56,932 bases of DNA, taken from the IMG/VR virus record IMGVR_UViG_3300032294_002078, positions 1-56,932 of that record; one strand, given 5' to 3'. This DNA comes from a virus. Made by a program: the position numbers and the translations under genes. This document shows, piece by piece, positions 27,730 through 35,534 of the stretch. Every line of letters starts with the position of its first letter. Position 1 is the first letter of the stretch. The notes below the pieces were generated by a model that searched no databases, was not told the origin of the DNA, and was given only the letters and a program-made list of their open reading frames with translations.

Positions 27730-28239
27730 ATGAACGATAATACAATTTTAAGAATTAAAGTACCTGCTCACTTATACGAGAGTGTAAAGAAGCAATTAAC
27801 ATTGACTGAAGCCAAAAAAGGTGGTAAAACCTATGGTGACTGGACAGTTGTGAAAGAAAAGAAAGCTCCTAAAGACGGAATGAAAAAAGTAGAAGAAATG
27901 AAACATGATAAAAAAGACAGATCTTTAGATGAATTAAAAAAAGCTAAAGATGCTCTTGATAAAAAAATTCAAGAGATGGAAACGTCTGATAAAAAAGCAA
28001 CCGTAGAAGAAGCTGTTAGTCCTGAAATAATGGATGCTATTGGTCAAATAGTAGATTTTGCAAAAGATAACGCAGGATTTCTTGCGGGTGTTGGAGGTAT
28101 TACTGGTATTGCAAAAATGATTGCTGATAAAATTAAACAAGATCCTGAAGCTAGAAAATCTCTCGATCAAAAAACAGGTGCTGGATCTACAGATACTAGT
28201 TTTTTTGAAGAGAAGAAAAAAGACGCAGAAGATAAATAA
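27730..28239 (+). CDS. Hypothetical Lys-rich protein with possible prohead-protease site
   Basis: 169 residues between sheath and tube. The N-terminus, about 27 residues ending in KKQLTLTEAKKGGK, contains LTE|A, which fits the T4 prohead protease rule (L/I)-x-E before G/A/S. The middle is highly charged (KKVEEMKHDKKDRSLDELKKAKDALDKKIQEME). The C-terminal part has a hydrophobic Gly-rich stretch (NAGFLAGVGGITGIAKMIADKI) and an acidic/basic tail. It could be an internal virion protein packaged through its N-terminal peptide. Family not recognised. Confidence 0.6.
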   Translation: MNDNTILRIKVPAHLYESVKKQLTLTEAKKGGKTYGDWTVVKEKKAPKDGMKKVEEMKHDKKDRSLDELKKAKDALDKKIQEMETSDKKATVEEAVSPEIMDAIGQIVDFAKDNAGFLAGVGGITGIAKMIADKIKQDPEARKSLDQKTGAGSTDTSFFEEKKKDAEDK

Positions 28240-28251
28240 ATTCGTTGTCGA

Positions 28252-28261
28252 ATATTTATAA
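28252..28261 (+). promoter_or_regulatory. Late-promoter-like box ATATTTATAA
   Basis: Lies 22 bases before the tail tube gene at 28284. Confidence 0.55.
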
Positions 28262-28283
28262 GTAGAATAAAACTTAACATACA

Positions 28284-28769
28284 ATGCCAGTATTGGATCC
28301 TAATGAAATAATGTTCACAGCGTTTGAACCGACAGTATCAAATAGATTTGTGATGTACATTGATGGTATTCCTTCTTACATGATTAAGAAGGCAGACGCA
28401 CCAGGTGTAACTTTAAATGAGATCAAACTCGACCATATCAACGTTTACCGTAAGATTAAAGGTAAAGCTGAATGGAGAGATATGAGCTTAGCACTCTATA
28501 ACCCAGTATCTCCTTCAGGACAACAAGCTGTAATGGAATGGGTACGTCTTCACCATGAATCAGTAACTGGTCGTGATGGTTATTCTGACTTCTATAAGAA
28601 AGATCTTAACTTGTCTATTTTAGGTCCAGTAGGCGATATTGTAAGTGAGTGGATTGTTAAAGGTGCTTTCATTAAAGAAGCTACTTTTGGAAACTATGAC
28701 TGGTCAACATCTGATCCAACTGAATTGACTATTTCAATAGGAATGGATTACTGTGTATTAAATTACTGA
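28284..28769 (+). CDS. Tail tube protein (T4 gp19-like)
   Basis: 161 residues, close to T4 gp19. Family features are FTAFEPTVSNRFVMYIDGIPSYMIKKADAPG, DHINVYRKIKGKAEWRDMSLALYNPVSPSG, and the end LGPVGDIVSEWIVKGAFIKEATFGNYDWS. It forms hexameric rings of the inner tube through which DNA passes. Like the sheath it shows optimised codons (CGT, AAC, TTC). It is followed by a strong terminator, and in this genome by an inserted homing endonuclease. Confidence 0.93.
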   Translation: MPVLDPNEIMFTAFEPTVSNRFVMYIDGIPSYMIKKADAPGVTLNEIKLDHINVYRKIKGKAEWRDMSLALYNPVSPSGQQAVMEWVRLHHESVTGRDGYSDFYKKDLNLSILGPVGDIVSEWIVKGAFIKEATFGNYDWSTSDPTELTISIGMDYCVLNY

Positions 28770-28791
28770 GTACTCAATTATCAATTTATTA

Positions 28792-28827
28792 AACCTCCCA
28801 ATATTTATTATAAAGGGAGGTTTTTTT
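28792..28827 (+). terminator. Terminator with a promoter-like box in its loop
   Basis: AACCTCCC (28792-28799) pairs perfectly with GGGAGGTT (28815-28822), followed by further T residues to 28827. The 15-base loop consists almost entirely of the ATATTTATTATAAA box. The T-run abuts the ATG of the endonuclease at 28828. Confidence 0.8.
28801..28810 (+). promoter_or_regulatory. Late-promoter-like box inside a terminator loop
   Basis: ATATTTATTA, 17 bases before the endonuclease ATG, the usual distance for this genome. Confidence 0.5.
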
Positions 28828-29475
28828 ATGCTCAAAAATTACTTTGCCATTATAAGAAAGGCAATATCAGAAGAAAGAATAAAAGGTCAAGACAAGTATT
28901 ACGAGAGTCACCACATCGTACCACTATCATTTGGTAAGAAAAGCAAGACTGTTTTATTAACTGCTGAAGAACACTATAAAGCTCACAAATACCTCGCAGA
29001 AGCATTTAAACAACATGCAGTATATGGAAAGAAAATGCTATGGGCATTTCACAGAATGACTTATAATAATGGCAGGAATATAACTGAACAAGAGTATGCT
29101 GAGGCAAGAGAACTGTTAATGGCTCTTTGGAAGAGAAAAAAGACAGAGTCTTTTAAACAGTCTATGAGTACTAAAATGAAAGGCAATAAAAATGGTGTTG
29201 GTAATAAAAAAAATTGGACTCCATCAGAAGAAACTAGAAAAAAGTACTCAGAATTAGCTATAAAAAGGCAAACTGGTAAAATCGGACAATTTGCAAATGC
29301 TAGTAAAGGATCTGTAATTTATGAATCAGAATCAGGACAAATAATAGAAGCAGGAAGTGCTTTACAATTAAGTAAAATATTAAAAGTAAATCCTAGTACT
29401 ATACAATTTAGATTAAAAGATAAGCATGGGATTATGCTAAAAGGTTATAGTGTAAGATACAAAGAGCTTTACTAG
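28828..29475 (+). CDS. HNH homing endonuclease (free-standing)
   Basis: 215 residues. An HNH-type motif occupies the N-terminal region (ESHHIVPLSFGKKSK near residues 26-40; LTAEEHYKAHKYLAEAF). A NUMOD3-like DNA-binding segment (KMKGNKNGVGNKKNWTPSEETRKKYSELA) and a NUMOD1/IENR1-like C-terminal helix-turn-helix (SALQLSKILKVNPSTIQFRLK) follow. This is the modular form of phage mobile endonucleases. It lies between tail genes that are usually adjacent, with its own terminator and promoter-like box. Its target is probably the cognate intergenic or flanking sequence in related phages. Confidence 0.85.
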   Translation: MLKNYFAIIRKAISEERIKGQDKYYESHHIVPLSFGKKSKTVLLTAEEHYKAHKYLAEAFKQHAVYGKKMLWAFHRMTYNNGRNITEQEYAEARELLMALWKRKKTESFKQSMSTKMKGNKNGVGNKKNWTPSEETRKKYSELAIKRQTGKIGQFANASKGSVIYESESGQIIEAGSALQLSKILKVNPSTIQFRLKDKHGIMLKGYSVRYKELY

Positions 29476-29488
29476 AGGCTTTTTTTAT
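29461..29488 (+). terminator. Weak terminator after the endonuclease gene
   Basis: AAAGAGCTTT pairs with GAGGCTTTTT around the loop ACTA (wobbles included), and the run of T continues to 29487. It overlaps the stop codon of the endonuclease. Confidence 0.4.
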
Positions 29489-29509
29489 TTTATAAAATTA
29501 ATTATTCTT

Positions 29510-29519
29510 ATATTTATAA
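29510..29519 (+). promoter_or_regulatory. Late-promoter-like box ATATTTATAA
   Basis: Lies 13 bases before the start at 29533. Confidence 0.55.
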
Positions 29520-29532
29520 ATAAATACGTTTT

Positions 29533-30300
29533 ATGTCTGAACAAAAGTTTACAGTACCAACAGAATTAATCGACCTACCTTCTAAAGGTCTTATCTATCC
29601 TAAAGAAAATACTCTATCATCTGGTCAAGTTGAAATGAAGTATATGACGGCTAAAGAGGAAGACATCCTTACAAACGTTAACCTGCTGCGCCAGGGCCTC
29701 GCCATTGAGAAGATGCTCAAAAGCCTAATAAAAGCACCAATTAATTATGAAGACATAACCTTAGGTGACAGGAATGGCTTATTGATCGCTGCTAGAATAT
29801 TAGCATACGGAAAAGATTATTCTTTTATGTATAAAAATCCTAATACAGGCGAAGAAGAAAAAGTAACTATTGATTTACAGAATCTTAAATATAAAGAATT
29901 AGATTGGACTTTGTTTAACAACAAAAACGAATTTGAATTCAAACTTCCTAAATCAGGAAATGTAATTACATTTAAAATATTAACTGTATCAGATGATAAA
30001 AAAATAGATGAAGAAATTAAAGGCGTAAAAAAGAATTTAGGTCTAGAAGCAGGAGCTGTTTCAACAAGACTTAAACATCAGATTGTAGCTATTAATGGAG
30101 ACTACTCAGTTAAAACAGTCAGAGACTTTATTGATCAAGGATATTTACTTTCAATGGATTCTATCGAACTCCGTAAATATATAGCATCTATTACCCCAGA
30201 TATATTAATGAATACTACAGTTATATTGTCAGATGGTAGTGAAGTAGATTTAGACTTACCAATGACGATAGATTTCTTTTTTCCCGGGAGCGGACTATAG
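29533..30300 (+). CDS. Baseplate hub/tail-assembly protein (T4 gp26-like family), probable frameshift donor
   Basis: 255 residues. The N-terminus (VPTELIDLPSKGLIYPKENTLSSGQVEMKYMTAKEEDILTNVNLL) matches the T4_baseplate family that includes T4 gp26. By position, between tube and tape measure, it takes the place of the tail-assembly chaperone of other tailed phages. It ends ...DFFFPGSGL. The last codons run through TTTTTTCCCGGG and a perfect six-base-pair hairpin that contains the stop codon in its loop. The +1 frame stays open into the next gene, so a longer frameshifted form is likely. A GC-rich patch lies near 29660-29725. Confidence 0.75.
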   Translation: MSEQKFTVPTELIDLPSKGLIYPKENTLSSGQVEMKYMTAKEEDILTNVNLLRQGLAIEKMLKSLIKAPINYEDITLGDRNGLLIAARILAYGKDYSFMYKNPNTGEEEKVTIDLQNLKYKELDWTLFNNKNEFEFKLPKSGNVITFKILTVSDDKKIDEEIKGVKKNLGLEAGAVSTRLKHQIVAINGDYSVKTVRDFIDQGYLLSMDSIELRKYIASITPDILMNTTVILSDGSEVDLDLPMTIDFFFPGSGL

Positions 30301-30306
30301 GTCCGC
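30277..30306 (+). other. Candidate programmed +1 (or -2) frameshift site
   Basis: The slippery run TTTTTTCCCGGG (30277-30288) is followed after one base by the hairpin GCGGAC-TATAG-GTCCGC (30290-30306). The zero frame stops at TAG 30298-30300. The +1 frame is open from 30272 through 30568, because its preceding stop, TAG, is at 30269-30271. CCC is a known +1 slippery codon, and a -2 slip on T6 gives the same downstream frame. Confidence 0.55.
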
Positions 30307-30310
30307 ATTC

Positions 30311-30568
30311 ATGACAGAGGTTTTTGAATTAACTTATCACGGTGGTGGGGGATTTACCTATTCTGAGGTTTGGAATATGGATATTCCTAAAAGACGCTTT
30401 AATCTTAAAAAGATATCAGAATATCTAGAAAAGATTGAACAGATGCGTGATCAAAGCCGTCAACAAGTTACTGAAAAAACTGATATGAGTAAGTTTAAAA
30501 TACCGGATGCTGTAAAAAATAAGTTAGATCAGCCTTCATTTGTTTCCAAAGTAAAAAACAAAAAGTAA
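30311..30568 (+). CDS. Probable tail-assembly chaperone extension (frameshift acceptor)
   Basis: 85 residues if it starts at ATG 30311, ten bases after the stop of the preceding gene. The sequence TYHGGGGFTYSEVWNMDIPKRRFNLKKISEYLEKIEQMRDQ has the short Tyr/Trp-rich, MxIPxRRF pattern found at the C-terminal part of tail-assembly chaperones just before tape measure genes. The frame extends upstream without a stop to 30272, so it can also be made as a fusion to the protein at 29533. Reinitiation at the ATG is the alternative. It should bind the tape measure during tail assembly. Confidence 0.65.
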   Translation: MTEVFELTYHGGGGFTYSEVWNMDIPKRRFNLKKISEYLEKIEQMRDQSRQQVTEKTDMSKFKIPDAVKNKLDQPSFVSKVKNKK

Positions 30569-30578
30569 ATATTTATTC
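30569..30578 (+). promoter_or_regulatory. Late-promoter-like box ATATTTATTC
   Basis: Lies 17 bases before the tape measure gene. Confidence 0.5.
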
Positions 30579-30595
30579 GTAGGTAATACTAATAA

Positions 30596-33361
30596 ATGGC
30601 AGATAACCAAAATACACCAGGCGGACAAACACCTAATCAAGGATCTAATCAATCTAGATCTACAGGAAAAGAACTTTTAGATAGTCTAAAAGAACAGCTC
30701 CGATTAGAAGGTGATTATAGAGATATATTAAGAGATTCTGTTAGAGAATTACAAAAAGCTATAAAACAGCATGATACTATTGCGGCTAAATTAGAATCCT
30801 ATAGTACTAGCACTATTAATATAAAACAAGTTCAACATGAGATAAATCAAAATCTCATAAAACAAAATATAAATAAAATAAAGCTTACAGAATCTGCTGC
30901 AAAATTAGGAGGTATAGAATCAGATCAAGTTAAAATAGCAAATCAATACCTAACAGAATTAGAAAAGAGGCAAGAATTAGAAGGAAATTATATTAATAAA
31001 AGACAAGAACTTATATCTTTTGAAAATAAATTTAAAGAAACAAAAAAACAAGAATATAATGCTTTAAATGATTATTATAATAAATTAGAAGACCAAAGAA
31101 AGTTAGAAGAATATATTGTTAGTTTATCTGAAAGAGGATTAGCAGATAATGATTTAGTTGTTGTAACTAAAAAAAGAGAATTAGATGCATTAAAAAATCA
31201 AATTTCTTTAAAACAACAATCTTTTTCAGCAGACCAACAAGCGTTTATTAATACTAAAAATATTTTTGATCAAGCAAAAGAAGCTGTAGATAAACAAGAA
31301 GAAAAAGTATCTACTATACAACAAGGATTAAATTTAGAACAAGCTGCATATATCCAAGCTAAAAAAACAAATGAGTTATATGATTCAAATAATGAGAAAT
31401 TAAAAGAACAAGAAGAATTTGAAAAAAGATCTCAAAAAAATGCAGGAGTTCTTGGAAAATTAGTTGGTGGTTTAGCTAATAAGTTTGGAATAGGTGAGCA
31501 AGTACAGCAGGATATGGTGGCTCAACAAAAACTTTTAGCCGCCCAATCAGATGCTTCTGGAAAAAAATCCGGTACTTTTTCTGATAAATTTAGTGTTGCA
31601 AAAACTGGTATTAAAAGTATAGGAAAAGGAATAGCTGATAATTTTAAAACTGACCCAGTATTTAAATTTGGCGCAGCTTTAGGAGTTGTAGGACTTGCGT
31701 ATAAAGGATTATCAGCAGGTTTTGATATGGTAGGAAATGCAGCAGCAAAAGCAGGTAACTTTATGGCAGGATTATCTGAAGATTCAGGTAATTTAGTAAG
31801 AGGCCTTACAAGTGGAATGTCTGATTTAGCAAGAAAAATACCTTTAGTAGGTGGACTTCTAGGAGGTTTAATAGATGGTTTTTCTGCTTTACTAGATTTA
31901 GTTCTTGGTGTAGATAATATGATTGTTAAAACTGGAAGACAATTAAATCTTTCAGCAGAAGGTGCAAGAAATCTATATAGAAATCTAGCAGCAGCATCAC
32001 AGGCATCAGGAGATATTTACATGACCGGTAAAAAATATCTTGAGTCTCAATTAGAATTAACACAACAATTAGGTATTACAAATATTCTTAATCAAGAAAT
32101 ATTAAGAACTAATATTAAATTAAAAGATTTTGCTGGTCTAGAAGCAGATACTCGAGCACGAATTGCAGAATCTGCTCAAATTACTGGTGCAGAAGCTGAA
32201 GATACAGTTAAATCTGTACTTGGTCAAGTTAAAGGATTAGAAAGAGCAACAGGTGTAAGTTTTCAATATCAACAAGTATTAAAAGAAGTATCAAGTCTTG
32301 GAGGTTATTTAGGACTTCAATTTGCAAAATATCCTGAAAAATTAACAAAAGCATTTCTTAGCACTAAAGCTTTAGGTTTAGAACTAAAGCAATTAGATGG
32401 GATGGCAAGTTCATTTTTAGATTTTGAATCATCTATATCAAAAGAATTTGAAGCTCAACTTTTAACAGGAAAAAATATTAATTTAAGTAAAGCTAGAGAA
32501 TTATTTTTAAATAATGATTTAGCAGGCGCCGCTGCTGAAATTGCAAAGCATACAGGAGACGCTGCAGGATATTCTAAAATGAATAGAATACAACAAGACT
32601 CTTTAGCTGAGGCAATGGGAATGAATAGAGATCAAATGGCAGATATGCTTAAACAACAAGAGCTATATTCTAAATTTGGTGTTAAGAATAGAGAAGATTT
32701 ATTAAAACAAGTAGATTTATTAAGAACATCTGGTAGAGAACAAGAGGCAATAAATAAAGCCGGTGGTGAAGCTGCATTTAATGATTTAGTTAGAGCATCT
32801 GCACAAGAAAAACTTGCATTAACTATAGAAAAAATAAAACAATCTATTGTAGAATTTGTTGAGCGTAGTGGAATCATTGAAAAAGTAGAAGCGTTTGTAG
32901 ATAAACTATCTAATCCTGAAACTATTAAAGGTATAATAGGAACTATAAGAGATACAATTTCAACTTTTATTAAAGTTGCTGGGGAAATGTTAGCTGATGT
33001 TATTGAAATTGGTGGAGAAATAGCTGATATGCTCACTCCATTTGGTAGTATTGACTATAGTGAAAAAGCTAAAATAACAGGAGATAAAATAAGAGCGGGA
33101 TCTATAGAAATGTCTGATAGAGTTAGTGGTCTTGGAAATTATGCTATAGCTTCAGTAGAAAATGCCGCAGCAAAAGATAAATTGAAAACAGAAACAGCCG
33201 CTACTAAAGCTGCTGATAATAGTATGAGTATGGCAAAACCCACAAAAGAAAATCTTAATGTTAATGTTTATCAAACTACATATGTTGTAGATCATAAAAA
33301 AGATACAGAAACTAGAATAGACATGGCCCCTAATCAAGATATTAAAACAGGAAGAAAATAA
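30596..33361 (+). CDS. Tape measure protein
   Basis: 921 residues. The start is a low-complexity Asn/Gln/Gly segment, then long charged coiled coils to about residue 290 (RELQKAIKQHDTIAAKLE; QEEFEKRSQKNAGVLGKLVGG). Hydrophobic Gly/Ala-rich segments follow at about 355-440 (KFGAALGVVGLAYKGLSAGF; IPLVGGLLGGLIDGFSALLDLVLGV), typical of the part that contacts the host inner membrane. A further helical half follows. The position between chaperone pair and baseplate genes agrees. It is longer than T4 gp29 (590 residues), so a longer tail is expected. Confidence 0.85.
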   Translation: MADNQNTPGGQTPNQGSNQSRSTGKELLDSLKEQLRLEGDYRDILRDSVRELQKAIKQHDTIAAKLESYSTSTINIKQVQHEINQNLIKQNINKIKLTESAAKLGGIESDQVKIANQYLTELEKRQELEGNYINKRQELISFENKFKETKKQEYNALNDYYNKLEDQRKLEEYIVSLSERGLADNDLVVVTKKRELDALKNQISLKQQSFSADQQAFINTKNIFDQAKEAVDKQEEKVSTIQQGLNLEQAAYIQAKKTNELYDSNNEKLKEQEEFEKRSQKNAGVLGKLVGGLANKFGIGEQVQQDMVAQQKLLAAQSDASGKKSGTFSDKFSVAKTGIKSIGKGIADNFKTDPVFKFGAALGVVGLAYKGLSAGFDMVGNAAAKAGNFMAGLSEDSGNLVRGLTSGMSDLARKIPLVGGLLGGLIDGFSALLDLVLGVDNMIVKTGRQLNLSAEGARNLYRNLAAASQASGDIYMTGKKYLESQLELTQQLGITNILNQEILRTNIKLKDFAGLEADTRARIAESAQITGAEAEDTVKSVLGQVKGLERATGVSFQYQQVLKEVSSLGGYLGLQFAKYPEKLTKAFLSTKALGLELKQLDGMASSFLDFESSISKEFEAQLLTGKNINLSKARELFLNNDLAGAAAEIAKHTGDAAGYSKMNRIQQDSLAEAMGMNRDQMADMLKQQELYSKFGVKNREDLLKQVDLLRTSGREQEAINKAGGEAAFNDLVRASAQEKLALTIEKIKQSIVEFVERSGIIEKVEAFVDKLSNPETIKGIIGTIRDTISTFIKVAGEMLADVIEIGGEIADMLTPFGSIDYSEKAKITGDKIRAGSIEMSDRVSGLGNYAIASVENAAAKDKLKTETAATKAADNSMSMAKPTKENLNVNVYQTTYVVDHKKDTETRIDMAPNQDIKTGRK

Positions 33362-33370
33362 AAAAATGAA

Positions 33371-35224
33371 ATGCCACTAATAGACTTAAAAACTAATCTA
33401 AAAACCCTAAGGTTTGGTAACGACCAACCAGGATATGGTTCTTCAGGTCTACCTTATATTCAAACGGCTATTCCTGATGTAATTAATGCAACAGGAACAT
33501 TTAAGCCTATTTTTAGACCTGGGTCTACTGGTAATTTAGATTTTCCTATTCGTGGTGGAGATATTAAATTTAATATAGGAACGCAAACATTTACTTTATC
33601 TAGTGAAATAGATAAAACAAGAATTAGAAAATTTTTTGAAGATGCTCCTAGAGGTAAAGCTTTTATAGAAAAACAAATCGGTCTACAATTATCTAATCCT
33701 AAAATAGAAACAGGAAATACATTGTATGGTTTTGGACAATCAGCAACTCTTCCTGGACTTTTAGAAAATACTAGAGTATATAATAAAGGATTAAATACAT
33801 TAGCACAAGTAGGAGCATCAGGAACAGGAGCGCATGCAATTAGACACGGTTTAATGCCTTTTAATCCTTTTCAAAAACATTACTATGATATAGTTAATGC
33901 TCAAAATGTAGATAATCAATCTATAAATAATAGGCTACTTATTTTAAATAATCTTAAAATGAGTAGTAATGTAGCACAAATAGCAAACGCAAATGAAATA
34001 GAAAATATAAATACAGTAAATACTTTAGGAATATCACTAAATAAAAACTTTATATACCAATATTGGGGAGGTCCTGGATCTACTTATGGTATAGGTGTAA
34101 CTACTGTAAAAAGAGTTGTTGATACTACTAGATTACGTTCATTTTCAACAATGAACTATGATCAATTAAAAGCTCAAAATTCTAACTTTGGTAATGCTAT
34201 ACCTAAAATACAAGACTTTAGAGATCAAACAGGTCTAGCTTTAGACGGATCTTATATTCCATGGGGAAATAATCAAATAAATAAAAGGTTTTATGTAGCA
34301 GCAGGATCTTATAAAGATAAAATGAATTCTAAATATCCTTTTGCTTTTAAAAATAATGTGGCTCCTTGGGAATTTAATTCAGAAGGTACTGATGATATAA
34401 TTAAATTTGTTTTTGAAGCTATTTCAAATGATGATCCTAATTATTCTACTGCAATATTTTTTAGAGCATTTTTAATTGCTGGTATAACTGATAATAATTC
34501 CGCTACATTAAATGGATTTAAATATATGGGTAGGGGTGAAAATTTCTATACATATCAAGGTTTTGATAGAACAGTAAGTTTTTCATTTAGAGTAGCTGCA
34601 GGTTCAAGAGATGAAATAAGACCTTTATATAATAAAGTAAATACTTTAATAAGTCAAGTATATCCAGATTATAGTCCTCAACAAGGAATAATGAGAGCTC
34701 CTGTAGTTAGACTTACAATAGGAGATTATTTTTATAGAGTTCCAGGATTTTTAGAAAGTGTCAATATTACTGTTGATAATAATTATCCTTGGGAAGTTAA
34801 TTTAGAAAAAAGTGAAATAGGAGATATAGCTCAATTACCTCAAATAATGGACGTAGCAGTATCTTTTAAACCTATTATGGATATACTTCCTAGAAGATCG
34901 TCTATAACTAGAAATACAGATCTTTCCGGAAGATTAGCAAGTGTTAATAATGATCAGGAATTATTCACTCAAAATAATACATCATTAATAGCTAATTCCC
35001 AAAACTTTATAGAACCATCTATAGTAGAAGATGCAAACGCATATGAAAATAATTTAGCAAAAAGAGAAAGACAGTTAGAAAGAGAAAATAGAATGAATGA
35101 AGCTTTTTCAAGAAATACTCCTAGTAGTGTTCCTTTAGATACAATAAATAGAGTTAGAAGAAATGTAGCAACTCAACAAGGAGACGCTACCATAAACTCT
35201 CAATTTCAATTTGATAATCCATAA
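33371..35224 (+). CDS. Tail/baseplate structural protein, possibly tube-initiator-like
   Basis: 617 residues starting MPLIDLKTNLKTLRFGNDQPG. The N-terminal region is Gly- and Pro-rich with a helical insert. The C-terminal region (about 380-510) carries FTYQGFDRTVSFSFRVAAGSRDEIRPLYNKVNTLISQVYPDY and LTIGDYFYRVPGFLESVNITVDNNYPWEV, which resembles tail-tube-fold proteins such as tube initiators (T4 gp48/gp54 role). A charged helix near 560-590 (ENNLAKRERQLERENRMNEAF) follows. It lies between tape measure and gp53-like genes, so it probably sits at the baseplate-tube junction. The assignment is by fold-like pattern only. Confidence 0.55.
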   Translation: MPLIDLKTNLKTLRFGNDQPGYGSSGLPYIQTAIPDVINATGTFKPIFRPGSTGNLDFPIRGGDIKFNIGTQTFTLSSEIDKTRIRKFFEDAPRGKAFIEKQIGLQLSNPKIETGNTLYGFGQSATLPGLLENTRVYNKGLNTLAQVGASGTGAHAIRHGLMPFNPFQKHYYDIVNAQNVDNQSINNRLLILNNLKMSSNVAQIANANEIENINTVNTLGISLNKNFIYQYWGGPGSTYGIGVTTVKRVVDTTRLRSFSTMNYDQLKAQNSNFGNAIPKIQDFRDQTGLALDGSYIPWGNNQINKRFYVAAGSYKDKMNSKYPFAFKNNVAPWEFNSEGTDDIIKFVFEAISNDDPNYSTAIFFRAFLIAGITDNNSATLNGFKYMGRGENFYTYQGFDRTVSFSFRVAAGSRDEIRPLYNKVNTLISQVYPDYSPQQGIMRAPVVRLTIGDYFYRVPGFLESVNITVDNNYPWEVNLEKSEIGDIAQLPQIMDVAVSFKPIMDILPRRSSITRNTDLSGRLASVNNDQELFTQNNTSLIANSQNFIEPSIVEDANAYENNLAKRERQLERENRMNEAFSRNTPSSVPLDTINRVRRNVATQQGDATINSQFQFDNP

Positions 35225-35226
35225 AA

Positions 35227-35532
35227 ATGAACTATAGATATCAAAATATACAAGTAACAAAAAACAATACAGGAGAAAGATATTATTCAAATAATATCTA
35301 TCCTGATATACCACTATCTAATAATGATAACTATATTATTACTGTATTAGGTGATAGATTAGATTTAATAGCATTTGATTTTTATGGAGATACAAGTCTT
35401 TGGTGGATTATAGCATCTGCAAATTCTCTACCGGGTGATTCTTTATATCTAGAACCAGGAAGCCAATTAAGAATTCCTATAGATATATCAGGTATAATAA
35501 ATGAATATAAACAAATAAACGCAATAAGATAG
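35227..35532 (+). CDS. Baseplate wedge gp53-like / LysM-like protein
   Basis: 101 residues. The core YIITVLGDRLDLIAFDFYGDTSLWWIIASANSLPGDSLYLEPGSQLRIP is a LysM-like fold signature, matching the T4 gp53 wedge family (GDRxDxIAxxxYGxxxLWWxIxxAN) rather than a cell-wall-binding LysM enzyme. It is separated by two bases on each side from larger baseplate genes. It should help join wedges around the central hub. Confidence 0.78.
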   Translation: MNYRYQNIQVTKNNTGERYYSNNIYPDIPLSNNDNYIITVLGDRLDLIAFDFYGDTSLWWIIASANSLPGDSLYLEPGSQLRIPIDISGIINEYKQINAIR

Positions 35533-35534
35533 TT

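Noticed and set aside
28792-29475. Group I intron containing the HNH gene
   Set aside because: The flanking tube gene is complete with its own stop and the next gene has its own start. No split exons or intron core motifs were seen, so it is a free-standing endonuclease.
32632-33036. A 134-residue ORF on the - strand inside the tape measure gene
   Set aside because: It is an antisense shadow of an AT-rich helical coding region. All other real genes are on the + strand, and it has no start context or motif.
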